DNA of 64,000 bases, from contig NZ_CP116413.1 in NCBI RefSeq assembly GCF_030064675.1, positions 1,645,001-1,709,000 of the forward strand, given 5' to 3'. Source of the stretch: Crossiella sp. CA-258035 (GTDB lineage Bacteria; Actinomycetota; Actinomycetes; Mycobacteriales; Pseudonocardiaceae). This document shows positions 17,137 through 24,391 of the stretch, in pieces; within the stretch, counting starts at the first letter, position 1, and every line of letters starts with the position of its first letter. Position numbers and translations under genes: made by a program. The notes beneath the pieces are model-generated. The model was not told where the DNA came from. It was given only the letters and a program-made list of their open reading frames with translations, and did no database searches.

Positions 17137-18234
17137 ATGCAGGGCCTCTCCGTCGCAGCCACCCAGACTCTGCCAGTAAGCCATGGCATCGCGGTGCGGG
17201 TCTCCTCCAAGAGCCCGACCCAGGGGACCTTGTACGACGTGCCAGTGATTGACGGGGTAGTGTCCGTTGATCCGGGATCACAGGTCCGGCGGACCGCTCG
17301 CCTTGTGCTCGAACCGGCGCTTTGGCCGGTAGCGCCGGCCTCGCACTTCTCCCCGATCTCATCTCGGATCTTCATCGAGTACGGGATCCAGTTGCCATGG
17401 GGCGACTTGGAGTGGATTCCGGTTTTCACCGGACGTGTGCAGACGGCGAAGCGCTCCAACGATGGCGCGGTGGAGTTGACGGCCGCGGACCTGTCGCGCC
17501 TGGTGGCGGAAGACCGGTTGGATTCGCCGGGGCAGACCGTCACGTCGGCGACGAAAGTCGCGGAGATCACGCGGTTGATCCAGGAGACCATCCCCGGCCA
17601 GGTCGTGATCGATCAGACCGGGAGTACGGCGGCGTGTCCGCAGATCCAGATTGAGCGAGAGCGCTGGTCTGATGGCGTCGAGAAGATCGCGGATTCGCTT
17701 GGCGCTGAGGTGTTCTGCGACCCGTTGGGGCGGTTCGTCATCCGTCCGCAGCCCACTCTGGACGGCCCTGCGGTGTGGGGCATCAACTGCGGCGATGACG
17801 GCACCCTGCTGGAACTGAGCGAGGAGACAACCCGGGAACGGGTGTACAACCGGGTGATCGCCATGGGGCAGCGGAGTGACGACACTCCGCCTGTGCGGGC
17901 TGTTGTGTCGGACACCGACCCGGAGAGCCCTACGTTCTACGGCGGGGCGTTCGGCAAGAAGCCCCGCTTCTACTCGAGCCCGCTGTTGACGACGGTGGCC
18001 CAGTGCACCGACACCGCGACGTCGATCCTGAACCGCGCCAAAGGGATCGATGGCAGCATCAGCCTCGATGCGGTGTGCAACCCAGCGTTGGACTCGGGTG
18101 ACATCGTGAGTGTCCGCTACCGGGATGGCAGTGTCGGCCTGCACATCATCGACGCACTTGAGATCCCTTTGTCGATCAACGGAGTCCAGAGGATCTTGAC
18201 TCGCACCGTGGAACTTCCTGGGGAGAGCGGGTGA
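17137..18234 (+). CDS. Minor tail protein, DUF5047/hub-like
   Basis: A 365-residue protein with the layout of DUF5047-type actinophage minor tail proteins. The N-terminal part has a beta domain ending in VPVFTGRV-like sequence (WIPVFTGRVQTAKR, about residues 87-100), then AVELTAADLSRLVAEDRL, and a central region with GAEVFCDPLGRFVIRPQP. The C-terminal part RVYNRVIAMGQ to TRTVELPGESG resembles baseplate hub folds. ATG 17137 is preferred to an upstream in-frame codon that lies within the preceding gene. Confidence 0.75.
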   Translation: MQGLSVAATQTLPVSHGIAVRVSSKSPTQGTLYDVPVIDGVVSVDPGSQVRRTARLVLEPALWPVAPASHFSPISSRIFIEYGIQLPWGDLEWIPVFTGRVQTAKRSNDGAVELTAADLSRLVAEDRLDSPGQTVTSATKVAEITRLIQETIPGQVVIDQTGSTAACPQIQIERERWSDGVEKIADSLGAEVFCDPLGRFVIRPQPTLDGPAVWGINCGDDGTLLELSEETTRERVYNRVIAMGQRSDDTPPVRAVVSDTDPESPTFYGGAFGKKPRFYSSPLLTTVAQCTDTATSILNRAKGIDGSISLDAVCNPALDSGDIVSVRYRDGSVGLHIIDALEIPLSINGVQRILTRTVELPGESG

Positions 18235-18238
18235 TCGT

Positions 18239-18454
18239 GTGCAACTCGAAGACGCGATCACCGATTCGTTCCCCAGCGAGCCTTGGCGGGTCGGCATCGT
18301 TACCGGCACGGCCGGTGCGCGAGTCGTTGTCACTGTTGAGGGCGCGTCTCTGACGTTGCCGCGTCTCGAAAGCTACACACCCACGATCGGCCACACTGTT
18401 CAGATCGCTTGTCCCAAGGGCCGCTGGTTTGTCCTGGGCAAGATCGCATCCTAA
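18239..18454 (+). CDS. Small tail-region OB-like protein
   Basis: A 71-residue protein starts with GTG shortly after the hub-like gene. The strand pattern WRVGIVTG, RVVVTVEG, LTLPRLESY, VQIACPKGRWFVLGKI suggests a five-stranded OB fold, like small hub or baseplate accessory proteins found at this place in actinophages. Short length and position are the only other evidence. Confidence 0.65.
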   Translation: MQLEDAITDSFPSEPWRVGIVTGTAGARVVVTVEGASLTLPRLESYTPTIGHTVQIACPKGRWFVLGKIAS

Positions 18455-18478
18455 CACAACTGAATATGGGGGATCCCT

Positions 18479-18787
18479 GTGCCTGCGGAACTCACCGCTA
18501 TTGCCGACCTGGCCGCGCATCCCGGTTTCATCCTGCGGGTACGTGCTGCGATTGTGAAGGCTGCGGTCGCAGTCGCCAACGAGAACGACGCCGGAACCAA
18601 CGTGTCCACACTGCGGCATGCTCTCGCCACGAACGTGCTTCTGGACAGTCAGACCTACGCCATGCGCTTCGCCTGGGCCGTCGCTACCAACCCCTCTGTC
18701 GAGCTGAACAGCCCCTCCGGAGACATTGAGTACACGGCGAACTCAATGTGGAACGCGGTCGCGGGCATCGCACCGACCGCGCCGTAG
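18479..18787 (+). CDS. Conserved-looking phage protein, unknown
   Basis: A 102-residue helical protein starts with GTG behind GGGGGAT. It has LAAHPGFILRVRAAIVKAAVAV, HALATNVLLDS and AMRFAWAVATNPSV. Ala-rich helices of this kind directly after minor tail genes recur in Streptomyces-type phages in my recollection; the function is not known. No membrane segment or enzyme motif is visible. Confidence 0.65.
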   Translation: MPAELTAIADLAAHPGFILRVRAAIVKAAVAVANENDAGTNVSTLRHALATNVLLDSQTYAMRFAWAVATNPSVELNSPSGDIEYTANSMWNAVAGIAPTAP

Positions 18788-18833
18788 ACAGTCATCCATC
18801 CAGCAGTACGTCATCCAGTCGGGGGATCACGTC

Positions 18834-19244
18834 ATGCTCCACATCCGGTCAGGACGGAATCCTTACGAGGTCACCGTTCTCGTGGCTCTACTCATATCTG
18901 GCGTCAGCGGGCTGGTCTCACCGGCCCGCGTGTCAGCATCGTCCGTGTCGGCGCTATCGCCTATGTGGCAGTACATGTGGTATTCGGGGCTCGCTGCGAT
19001 GAGCGCGATCGCGCTGACCGGAGTGCTGCTAGCCAACATCCACGGACTTCTAATCGAACGTGCTGGGCTGCTCGGATTGACGTTGATGCTGCTTGGGTTT
19101 GGGGCAGTCCTCGTCGGACTGCACGGCCTACGCGCTACCCAGTTCGGACTGCTAGTCGTCGCGATCGGCGCAGCAAACATCTTTCGTATCAGGCAGATCC
19201 GTCAAGACATCGCCCAGATCCAGGTTGCGATGCAGAGCGGCTAG
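18834..19244 (+). CDS. Membrane protein with four hydrophobic segments
   Basis: A 136-residue protein has hydrophobic segments at about 14-32, 45-67, 73-92 and 95-112, followed by a short charged tail (RIRQIRQDIAQIQVAM). The ATG at 18834 follows GGGGGAT; an upstream extension in the same frame overlaps the previous gene and reads as a basic shadow. Lying before the lysis genes it could be a second holin or a superinfection-exclusion protein; neither can be shown here. Confidence 0.65.
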   Translation: MLHIRSGRNPYEVTVLVALLISGVSGLVSPARVSASSVSALSPMWQYMWYSGLAAMSAIALTGVLLANIHGLLIERAGLLGLTLMLLGFGAVLVGLHGLRATQFGLLVVAIGAANIFRIRQIRQDIAQIQVAMQSG

Positions 19245-19267
19245 CTGAGGGGCGACCTGGAGACGTC

Positions 19268-19657
19268 ATGACACTTTCGGGATGGCTACAAGTCGCCGGG
19301 GCTTTAGGTGGTTTGGTCGGTCTTGTGTCGCTGGTTCTGGTGCCGCGGCAGATGCGCAAGCTCACCGCGGACACGGACAAGACCAAGGCCGACGCAGCCA
19401 AGGTTCTGGTCGAGGCCGTTGCCGCCCTCGGTACTTCTGCAGCGGCGGAGCTGACCAACTTGAACGAGTCGTTGAAGACCACGCGATCGAAGCTTGCGTT
19501 GGCGGAGCAGAAGACCATGGACTTGAACGCGAAGCTCGTTGAGGCGCAGGCGGAGATCCAGTCTCTGCGTAACCAGGTGGAGAAGATGTCGAAGGATCTG
19601 ACCGCGGCCGTTGAGGAACTGTCCCACTACCGACCAGGAGGCACCCATGCGCTATAG
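19268..19657 (+). CDS. Membrane-anchored coiled-coil protein
   Basis: A 129-residue protein has one N-terminal transmembrane segment (about 6-26) and a long coiled coil from about 35 to 120 with heptad-like Leu spacing and many Lys/Glu. The topology resembles spanin-like or holin-associated proteins near lysis cassettes, but actinophage spanins are not expected for this envelope type without an outer membrane. The stop overlaps the next gene by eleven bases. Confidence 0.65.
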   Translation: MTLSGWLQVAGALGGLVGLVSLVLVPRQMRKLTADTDKTKADAAKVLVEAVAALGTSAAAELTNLNESLKTTRSKLALAEQKTMDLNAKLVEAQAEIQSLRNQVEKMSKDLTAAVEELSHYRPGGTHAL

Positions 19658-19931
19658 CCGGTTCGTGCCTGCCAACGCGGCGGAAGCTCTGCCGGCGACG
19701 GCGGAGCATGTGCGGGCGCATCTGTCCTCTGTGGCCGATGCCGACGACGATCCGACTGCCCACGCCGATGATGTGCGGATCCTGGTGAAGCCAGCGCCGG
19801 GCGGCTGGCTGGTTGTGGGCGCGCTCGATGCAGAGCCGAATGCCCCGTATCTGCAGCCTGGGTTCGACCCGTATGACGATGTCTCCGAGGAGCTTCGCGC
19901 CCTTGCGGTGGATGACGAGGTGACCTCGTGA
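19647..19931 (+). CDS. Small acidic protein before endolysin
   Basis: A 94-residue acidic protein starts at ATG 19647 behind a strong AGGAGG that lies inside the preceding gene, and its stop overlaps the endolysin start. It includes VRILVKPAPGGWLVVGAL and ends DVSEELRALAVDDE. Unknown function; coupling suggests co-expression with lysis. Confidence 0.6.
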   Translation: MRYSRFVPANAAEALPATAEHVRAHLSSVADADDDPTAHADDVRILVKPAPGGWLVVGALDAEPNAPYLQPGFDPYDDVSEELRALAVDDEVTS

Positions 19932-20812
19932 GCGTCAGCATCACTCTCCGTTTCGTTGAGATCTTCCGTGCCCACGGTGTGCCGGTGACGTTCGAGTCGG
20001 GTTGGGAAAGGCGCGGCAACGGCCAGACGAGCGCCTACGAGGGCGGCATCGTGCACCACACGGCAACTGCGGTGTCCAACACGCGGCCCCAGATCCTCGT
20101 CACAGGTAGAAATGATCTTCCCGGTCCGCTGTGCAACTTCGCTGGGCTCTCCGGCGGGGGGATCCATGTGGTCGCCGCGAACCCGGCCAACCATGCAGGT
20201 GCGAGCGGCGGCCGGTCTATGGGGCCGTTGCCGGTGACAACCACGTTCAACCGCAGGGTCCTCGGCCTGGAGATTGTCTACCCGGGGACGTCGCCGATGA
20301 CTGCGGCGCAGCTGCGGACGGCGAAGGTGTTCGCCAAGGCCGTGCAGCAGGTCTTCGGTTCGGTGGAGCGCTGCAGGGCGCACGCCGAGACCTCAATCAC
20401 CGGCAAGTGGGACCCCGGCTATGCCAACGGCCGAACCATCGACATGAACCAGTTCCGCCGAGAGGCGGCGACCATCAACTCTGGAGGCTTCCTCATGGCA
20501 CTGTCCGATCACGACCAGGGTGTTCTCCTGGAGGCCGCGAACGCGGTGCTCATGGGTGAGGCGGGCAAGCGTGCCGCGGGCCGTACTGCCGCGGCGATCG
20601 CCAACACTCAGGGTGGTGTCGCTGAGCTGCACCAGAAGGTCGATGTGCTTGGCGCGGGTTTGGCGCAGGTGTCGGAGGCTGTGTCGAGGGTGGGCCAGGT
20701 TCAGGCTCCGCAGATTGACTACCCCCGTCTTGCCGCGGAGGTCGCCCCGCTCATCGGCGATGCCGTTGCCCAGAAGGTTGCTGATGTGCTCCGCGACCGC
20801 CTCGCCAGCTAG
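19928..20812 (+). CDS. Endolysin, N-acetylmuramoyl-L-alanine amidase type
   Basis: A 294-residue protein has an N-terminal amidase_2/PGRP-like domain (about 1-185). Candidate zinc ligands are His43 in IVHHTAT, His152 in RAHAETS and Asp162 in GKWDPG, the order seen in this family. It would cut the amide bond between muramic acid and the stem peptide at lysis. The C-terminal 100 residues (about 190-294) are helical with repeating VGQVQ/AEVAPL-like segments and no recognised wall-binding repeat. It is coupled to the gene before (GTGA) and followed by the holin. Confidence 0.88.
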   Translation: MSVSITLRFVEIFRAHGVPVTFESGWERRGNGQTSAYEGGIVHHTATAVSNTRPQILVTGRNDLPGPLCNFAGLSGGGIHVVAANPANHAGASGGRSMGPLPVTTTFNRRVLGLEIVYPGTSPMTAAQLRTAKVFAKAVQQVFGSVERCRAHAETSITGKWDPGYANGRTIDMNQFRREAATINSGGFLMALSDHDQGVLLEAANAVLMGEAGKRAAGRTAAAIANTQGGVAELHQKVDVLGAGLAQVSEAVSRVGQVQAPQIDYPRLAAEVAPLIGDAVAQKVADVLRDRLAS

Positions 20813-20833
20813 CCCATCTTCCCTGGAGTCCTC

Positions 20834-21151
20834 GTGACGTTTGATCTTGCTCAGGTTCTCTCTCTCGCCATCGGCACTCTGCTGCCGGTCCTTGTGGGCC
20901 TGGTGACCCGCTGGGACGCTGGTGCCCGTCTCAGGGCCGTCTTGCTGGCCGCACTGTCCGCGGTGTCGGCGTTCCTGTCCGAACTGCTGGAGTCGGTGAA
21001 CACCGGCACCCAGTTCGATGCCGGCGCGACCCTCCTGGCGGTCCTCGGAACTTTCACGGTCGCAGTGGCCACCCACTACGGCCTGTGGAGCCCCACCGGC
21101 GTCGCTGACCGGGCACAGGCTGCCCCCGGGTTCATCGGAGGCACCAAGTAG
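20834..21151 (+). CDS. Putative holin
   Basis: A 105-residue protein starts with GTG 21 bases after the endolysin. It has hydrophobic segments at about 5-24, 36-52 and 67-85 and a soluble C-terminal tail. Size, topology and position fit a holin that opens the membrane for the endolysin. The class cannot be set by eye. Confidence 0.75.
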   Translation: MTFDLAQVLSLAIGTLLPVLVGLVTRWDAGARLRAVLLAALSAVSAFLSELLESVNTGTQFDAGATLLAVLGTFTVAVATHYGLWSPTGVADRAQAAPGFIGGTK

Positions 21152-21166
21152 GTCTACGCACACGCA

Positions 21167-21204
21167 GAAGCGCCCCACTCTCCTCCGGGAGGGTGGGGCG
21201 CTTC
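21167..21204. terminator. Terminator between converging prophage operons
   Basis: A perfect 12-bp stem pairs 21167-21178 (GAAGCGCCCCAC) with 21193-21204, around a 14-base loop that itself can pair CTCC with GGAG. It lies 15 bases after the holin stop and 8 bases beyond the end of the opposing minus-strand operon, so it can serve both directions. A U-tract is lacking on either side, as is common in high-GC actinomycetes. Confidence 0.8.
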
Positions 21205-21212
21205 TCGTCGTT

Positions 21213-21446
21213 TCAGGCGTCGATCACCAACGGAGACATGCTTCCCTCGATCACCTGGTCCATCTCCTCCGCTGGCTGTCGCCACCAGCCCGAGCATCCC
21301 CGGACACAGGGATGGCTCATATCTCGGAGGAGCATCGAACCATCCGGCTGCGGTTCCGGCTGTTGCCACGTGAAGTGACCAGTATCGCGGCACAGGTTGC
21401 ACGAGCTGGCGGCGACCTCGCTAGGTCGGGACGTGTCCAGTTCCAC
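21213..21446 (-). CDS. Small zinc-ribbon-like phage protein, 77 residues
   Basis: The GTG at 21446 follows AGGAGGTGCG, an ideal ribosome site lying within the preceding 36-residue gene, so I prefer it to the longer frame from 21494. The product has a CNLCRDTGHF knuckle at about residues 16-25 and a second HPCVRGC at about 45-51, giving four potential zinc-binding Cys. It is the last gene of the minus-strand small-gene operon and ends next to the shared terminator. Function unknown. Confidence 0.65.
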   Translation of the reverse strand: MELDTSRPSEVAASSCNLCRDTGHFTWQQPEPQPDGSMLLRDMSHPCVRGCSGWWRQPAEEMDQVIEGSMSPLVIDA

Positions 21447-21531
21447 CGCACCTCCTGCAGGCGTCGTAGTCCCGGTCAGGATCGGTGCCCGCACCCCAGC
21501 AGTCTGGGCACTTTTTCACCTTCGGTGCCAT
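21421..21531 (-). CDS. 36-residue double-CxxC protein
   Basis: A very short ORF has ATG at 21531 preceded by AGGGGTGAG and ends at 21421. Nearly all of it is a zinc-ribbon: CPDCWGAGT at residues 8-16 and CRRCGGTGHV at 25-34, the CxxCxGxG repeat of DnaJ-like zinc fingers. Such a clean Cys/Gly pattern in 36 codons is hard to explain by chance. It overlaps the start of the next gene, which supports translational coupling. Role unknown. Confidence 0.7.
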   Translation of the reverse strand: MAPKVKKCPDCWGAGTDPDRDYDACRRCGGTGHVPT

Positions 21532-21597
21532 GGTCTCACCCCTGTCTACCCTCGCGGGCATCCTGCACACGACCGGGCTACCGGCCGCAGCTGTTAC

Positions 21598-21759
21598 CTA
21601 TGTTGATGTCTGCCCATTGCCACCACAGTGGAGGCATGTCCGGTTCTCGCTGTGCTCGACTGCCCTCGTTGTCGGATCCCCGTCTGCTGGGCCGATCTCC
21701 CGGAGCACCCGCTCGTGGATCCTGCGTGTTCTGTCGCATAGTGGACGCCTTTCGACCAC
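21598..21759 (-). CDS. 53-residue CxxC protein (tentative)
   Basis: A minus-strand frame from GTG 21759 to 21598 ends in RTCLHCGGNGQTST, again a CxxCxGxG knuckle as in the next gene, and starts with charged helix (RRIHERVLREIGPADGD). It starts 13 bases after the preceding stop. There is no good ribosome site, and another frame with an ATG is open over the same bases, so the call rests on the Cys/Gly motif and the operon context. Confidence 0.5.
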   Translation of the reverse strand: MVERRPLCDRTRRIHERVLREIGPADGDPTTRAVEHSENRTCLHCGGNGQTST

Positions 21760-21771
21760 GAGTGCTCGCTA

Positions 21772-21996
21772 CTAACCGATCATGATGTGGCGCGGTGCAC
21801 GGAGATGGATCTGTCGCATCTCAACGCACCCGGGACAGCGCGGGTGAGGGCCGACGAAACGCCGGTCCGGCGCTAGCAGGGGCCAGACTCGGCCGCAGAT
21901 CGATACCTGCAGGGACCCGACGGGCAGATCTTCGGGGTCCATGACGAACACGTACTCCAGGTACTCGCAGTACTGGATCCACAGCCAGCGGTTCAT
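21772..21996 (-). CDS. Small Cys-containing phage protein, 74 residues
   Basis: The ATG at 21996 overlaps the stop of the preceding gene (ATGA). The product starts MNRWLWIQYCEYLEYVFVMD and holds an HPRCPGC motif near residues 51-57. It is one of a run of coupled small minus-strand genes. Function unknown. Confidence 0.6.
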   Translation of the reverse strand: MNRWLWIQYCEYLEYVFVMDPEDLPVGSLQVSICGRVWPLLAPDRRFVGPHPRCPGCVEMRQIHLRAPRHIMIG

Positions 21997-22481
21997 GCCG
22001 CATGGAGGGAGTCAGCGGGGGTGACGGCCTGGGGGGAGGGGGCCGCCACCCCCTTACCCGACGGGGGAGGGGGTAGGCCCGCCGGGAGTTTGGAGGTGAG
22101 GGCGGATGTAGGTGGGATGCCCGCCCTCACCTGTCCTCTCGCTGCTAGTCGCGGCGAGAGGTTCGCGGCAGCACACCGCACCTGTGCTGCCGCACGGTGG
22201 CCTTGCGCGGCCGTCACCCGAGGCAGGATCACCGCGATTCGATGCTCCACCGGGGTCGTCTTGTCGACCCGGTGTTGCGCGGGGCGCGCTGGCCTCGCAG
22301 TGGGGCAGCGACGCCGGATGGCTCTTGTGGTCCATCGGGTCTGCTGTACGACCCACCAGTGGTGGAGGAGGTCACCCCAGGTTTCGGGTCGCCACAGGGT
22401 GCCGCCGTAGGCGACCCACAGGGACCCGGTGGTGAGGGTGAGGAGCAGGAGGGCGGCTGCGCCGACGCTAGACCCGGCCAT
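21993..22481 (-). CDS. Putative membrane-anchored phage protein
   Basis: The start at 22481 follows GAGGAGGCGACG. The 162-residue product has one N-terminal hydrophobic segment (about 4-24) followed by WRPETWGDLLHHWWVVQ and a long Arg/Pro/Ala-rich low-complexity tail. It overlaps the genes on both sides by 4-14 bases. The tail composition is unusual and may evolve under little constraint; the coupling to neighbours favours a real gene. Confidence 0.5.
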   Translation of the reverse strand: MAGSSVGAAALLLLTLTTGSLWVAYGGTLWRPETWGDLLHHWWVVQQTRWTTRAIRRRCPTARPARPAQHRVDKTTPVEHRIAVILPRVTAAQGHRAAAQVRCAAANLSPRLAARGQVRAGIPPTSALTSKLPAGLPPPPSGKGVAAPSPQAVTPADSLHAA

Positions 22482-22668
22482 CGTCGCCTCCTCGCGGGTA
22501 GTACGGCAGGTTGTCAGCGTCCTCGCGCTCGCGGATCTGCTCGACAGTGAGGCGCTGCTCGTCTTCCGGGTACAGCGGGTCGTCACGGTGCTTCAGCCAC
22601 CAGCAGAACGTGTAGATGCTGAGGACGATCAGGGCACCCGCGATGCCTATGCCGATCCATTCGGTCAT
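22468..22668 (-). CDS. Small single-pass membrane protein
   Basis: A 66-residue protein has one transmembrane segment at about 5-24 (IGIGIAGALIVLSIYTFCWW) followed by an acidic/basic cytoplasmic tail (EDEQRLTVEQIREREDAD). The ATG overlaps the stop of the gene upstream. Function unknown; small phage membrane proteins of this form are often involved in exclusion or lysis control, which cannot be shown here. Confidence 0.65.
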   Translation of the reverse strand: MTEWIGIGIAGALIVLSIYTFCWWLKHRDDPLYPEDEQRLTVEQIREREDADNLPYYPRGGDDGRV

Positions 22669-22865
22669 CGACGTCTCGCTTCCTCGATGAGCTTGCCGAG
22701 GTGGTTGTGCAGGGCGAGGGCTTCATCAAGGGGGAGGCTGATGGGGCGGTGGTGTTCACCAACGGCGACGTTGATGACGCCCCGGTTCCGTATCCAGGTC
22801 TTGAGTCGCTGCGGCTGCCCTGGCACTGGTAGGCCGTAGAACTCGCCGCGCCCTTTCAAGACCAT
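22665..22865 (-). CDS. Small phage protein, first gene of minus operon
   Basis: A 66-residue protein, MVLKGRGEFYGLPVPGQPQR to KLIEEARRR, has a beta-rich start and a C-terminal helix, LDEALALHNHLGKLIEEARR. It leads the minus-strand operon and overlaps the next gene by four bases. No family is recognised. Confidence 0.65.
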   Translation of the reverse strand: MVLKGRGEFYGLPVPGQPQRLKTWIRNRGVINVAVGEHHRPISLPLDEALALHNHLGKLIEEARRR

Positions 22866-22887
22866 GTCGCCTCCCCGAAGAGTGGGA

Positions 22888-22991
22888 CCGGCTGCCCGGC
22901 CCGAGTGTCGGGGGTACCCAGGCCGGGCTGCCGGAGATCAGGGCCCGCCCCGTGCGCTGGTGCTTGGAACTCTGACCGCGCACGGGGCGGG
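22888..22991. promoter_or_regulatory. Two hairpins in leader of minus operon
   Basis: A near-perfect 14-bp stem (one mismatch) pairs 22888-22901 with 22921-22934, and a perfect 14-bp stem pairs 22944-22957 (CCCGCCCCGTGCGC) with 22978-22991. Both lie between the divergent promoter region and the first minus-strand gene, so they would be in its untranslated leader. They could act as an attenuator or as a terminator for transcription entering from either side. Confidence 0.5.
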
Positions 22992-23132
22992 TTTGGCGAC
23001 GCGGTAGCCTTGCTACCTGCGTCGACTCTACGAGAGTAAGTCTGCAATTGCACGTTTACCAGACACCGATCGGGCGAATCTCACGCTCAGCGCCCTCAGG
23101 CACACTGTGCGCATGCGTAGCAGGAGGTGGCA
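22992..23132. promoter_or_regulatory. Divergent regulatory region with two palindromes
   Basis: Between the minus operon and the XRE gene lie two exact short palindromes: GGTAGC-CTT-GCTACC at 23003-23017 and ACTCT-ACG-AGAGT at 23025-23037. They are spaced eight bases apart and are natural operator candidates for the XRE regulator encoded next to them. No convincing -35/-10 pair can be assigned by eye. Confidence 0.45.
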
Positions 23133-23972
23133 GTGAGCGACAGCCCGTTGATCTCCAAGCTCGACCTCGGGCATCTGCTCCAGCAGGGCAGAGAGCGCGC
23201 CAACATGACGGCCCAAGAAGTGGTGCAGGCCCTAGGGTTTAGCGCGAGCAAGATCAGCCGGATTGAGAACGGCCACACAGCGCCCAATGCGACCGACCTA
23301 GAGCGGCTACTGGACCTCTACGGAGTGGACGAGAAGGACCGACCTGCGATTCGTGAACTGGCCACCGCGGCCCGCCGACAGGACTCGCGACCGAGATACG
23401 CCTCGAAGCTTCCGCCCTGGTTCAACCGGTTCCGCAAGCTAGAGCGCGCCGCATCGTCGATCATGCACTTCAGCGGTGCTCTCATCGCGGGTCCACTTCA
23501 GACCGACAAGGTTGCGCTGGAACTGTTCCGAGCCAACCCCGAACACACTGAAGAAGACGTCCAGAGCTTCTTGAAGGCGAGAGCGGCACGAAGGTCACGC
23601 CTCCTTGAACCAGGTGCACCCGATGCGTGGTTCATCTTCGGCGAAGCTGCGGTGAGGCAAGAGGTCGGCAGCATCGAGACGCGTCGCGAACAACTCGACT
23701 ACCTAGTGAAGGTGTCGACGCAGCGGAACGTCACCCTTCAGATGATCCCGTTCACTGCCGGCGCGCACAGGTCCTTGGGTTTCGACTTTCAGATCCTCCG
23801 GATCGGCGACGAGTACATCGTCTACACCGAGAACCTGCGGAACGCCGCGTTCGTGGACTCCGACGAGGACAAGAAGGCACACCTGGCTACCTTCGACAGT
23901 CTCAAGGCGGTCGCGAGCAGCCCGAAGGAGACGAGGGCCTTCCTTGAGAGGCTGCGGGATAGCCTTGCCTAG
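23133..23972 (+). CDS. XRE-family regulator with DUF5753 domain
   Basis: A 279-residue protein has an N-terminal helix-turn-helix (about residues 12-60: LLQQGRERANMTAQEVVQAL then SASKISRIENG) and a C-terminal DUF5753-type domain (about 95-275). The start at GTG 23133 follows AGGAGG with five bases between; an earlier GTG lies inside this ribosome site. These regulators in actinomycetes are nearly always followed by a small DUF397 protein, as here. Inside the prophage it may control lysogeny or the adjacent minus operon, or be host-type cargo. Confidence 0.88.
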   Translation: MSDSPLISKLDLGHLLQQGRERANMTAQEVVQALGFSASKISRIENGHTAPNATDLERLLDLYGVDEKDRPAIRELATAARRQDSRPRYASKLPPWFNRFRKLERAASSIMHFSGALIAGPLQTDKVALELFRANPEHTEEDVQSFLKARAARRSRLLEPGAPDAWFIFGEAAVRQEVGSIETRREQLDYLVKVSTQRNVTLQMIPFTAGAHRSLGFDFQILRIGDEYIVYTENLRNAAFVDSDEDKKAHLATFDSLKAVASSPKETRAFLERLRDSLA

Positions 23973-24003
23973 GAACTCTGACAGCAAGCTAAGGAGGTCT
24001 GGT

Positions 24004-24210
24004 GTGAGCACCGACCTGCGCCAGTTCAACTACCGCAAGTCGAGCTACAGCGGCGGCAACGGCGGCGAGTGTGTCGAGGTGGCCCTTCCGGGGCACCTGG
24101 CCGCGGTGCGCGACTCCAAGAACCTGGAAGGCCCGATCCTGGCGTTCACGCCTGGGGCGTGGGCCGTCTTCCAGGAGACGCTGCGGGCTGGGTCGTTCGA
24201 CCTGACCTGA
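24004..24210 (+). CDS. DUF397 protein, partner of XRE regulator
   Basis: A 68-residue protein has the hallmark order of DUF397: an N-terminal FNYRKSSYSGGNGGECVEVA, a middle VRDSKNLEGPILAFTPGAW and a final FQETLRAG. The GTG follows AAGGAGG. The family pairs with XRE/DUF5753 regulators (for example around the BldB/AbaA-like and WhiJ-like systems of Streptomyces) and is thought to modulate them. It sits 31 bases after the regulator. Confidence 0.9.
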   Translation: MSTDLRQFNYRKSSYSGGNGGECVEVALPGHLAAVRDSKNLEGPILAFTPGAWAVFQETLRAGSFDLT

Positions 24211-24225
24211 CCGTCGTACGTGCGA

Positions 24226-24255
24226 AAGAGGGGCGGCCTTCGGGTCGCCCCTCTT
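24226..24255 (+). terminator. Terminator of XRE-DUF397 operon
   Basis: A 13-bp stem (one G-U pair) with a TTCG tetraloop pairs 24226-24238 with 24243-24255 and is followed by CTACTG. This is a strong rho-independent-type hairpin 15 bases after the DUF397 stop. Confidence 0.85.
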
Positions 24256-24391
24256 CTACTGTCCGGGGCCATGATCAAAGCTCCATAAAGGCTCCGGAAA
24301 CAGGTCCACCCGGGTACACCTTGGTCCACCAGTCGAAGGAGGTTTGCCCAGGTAGGCCCACCTACGGGCACCTCAGTACACCCGGCACGAG

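Noticed and set aside
21397-21785. Plus-strand ORFs in the small-gene operon
   Set aside because: They lie opposite Cys-rich minus-strand genes with ribosome sites and read as basic or Pro-rich shadows.
22040-22085. G-rich hairpin as a terminator within the small-gene operon
   Set aside because: It falls in the low-complexity Pro-rich coding tail of the 162-residue ORF, so the repeat follows from codon content.
15661-24210. Second lysogeny module (integrase) in the window
   Set aside because: No recombinase is encoded between 15661 and 24431; the only recombinase in the window belongs to the islet at 38.3-39.5 kb.
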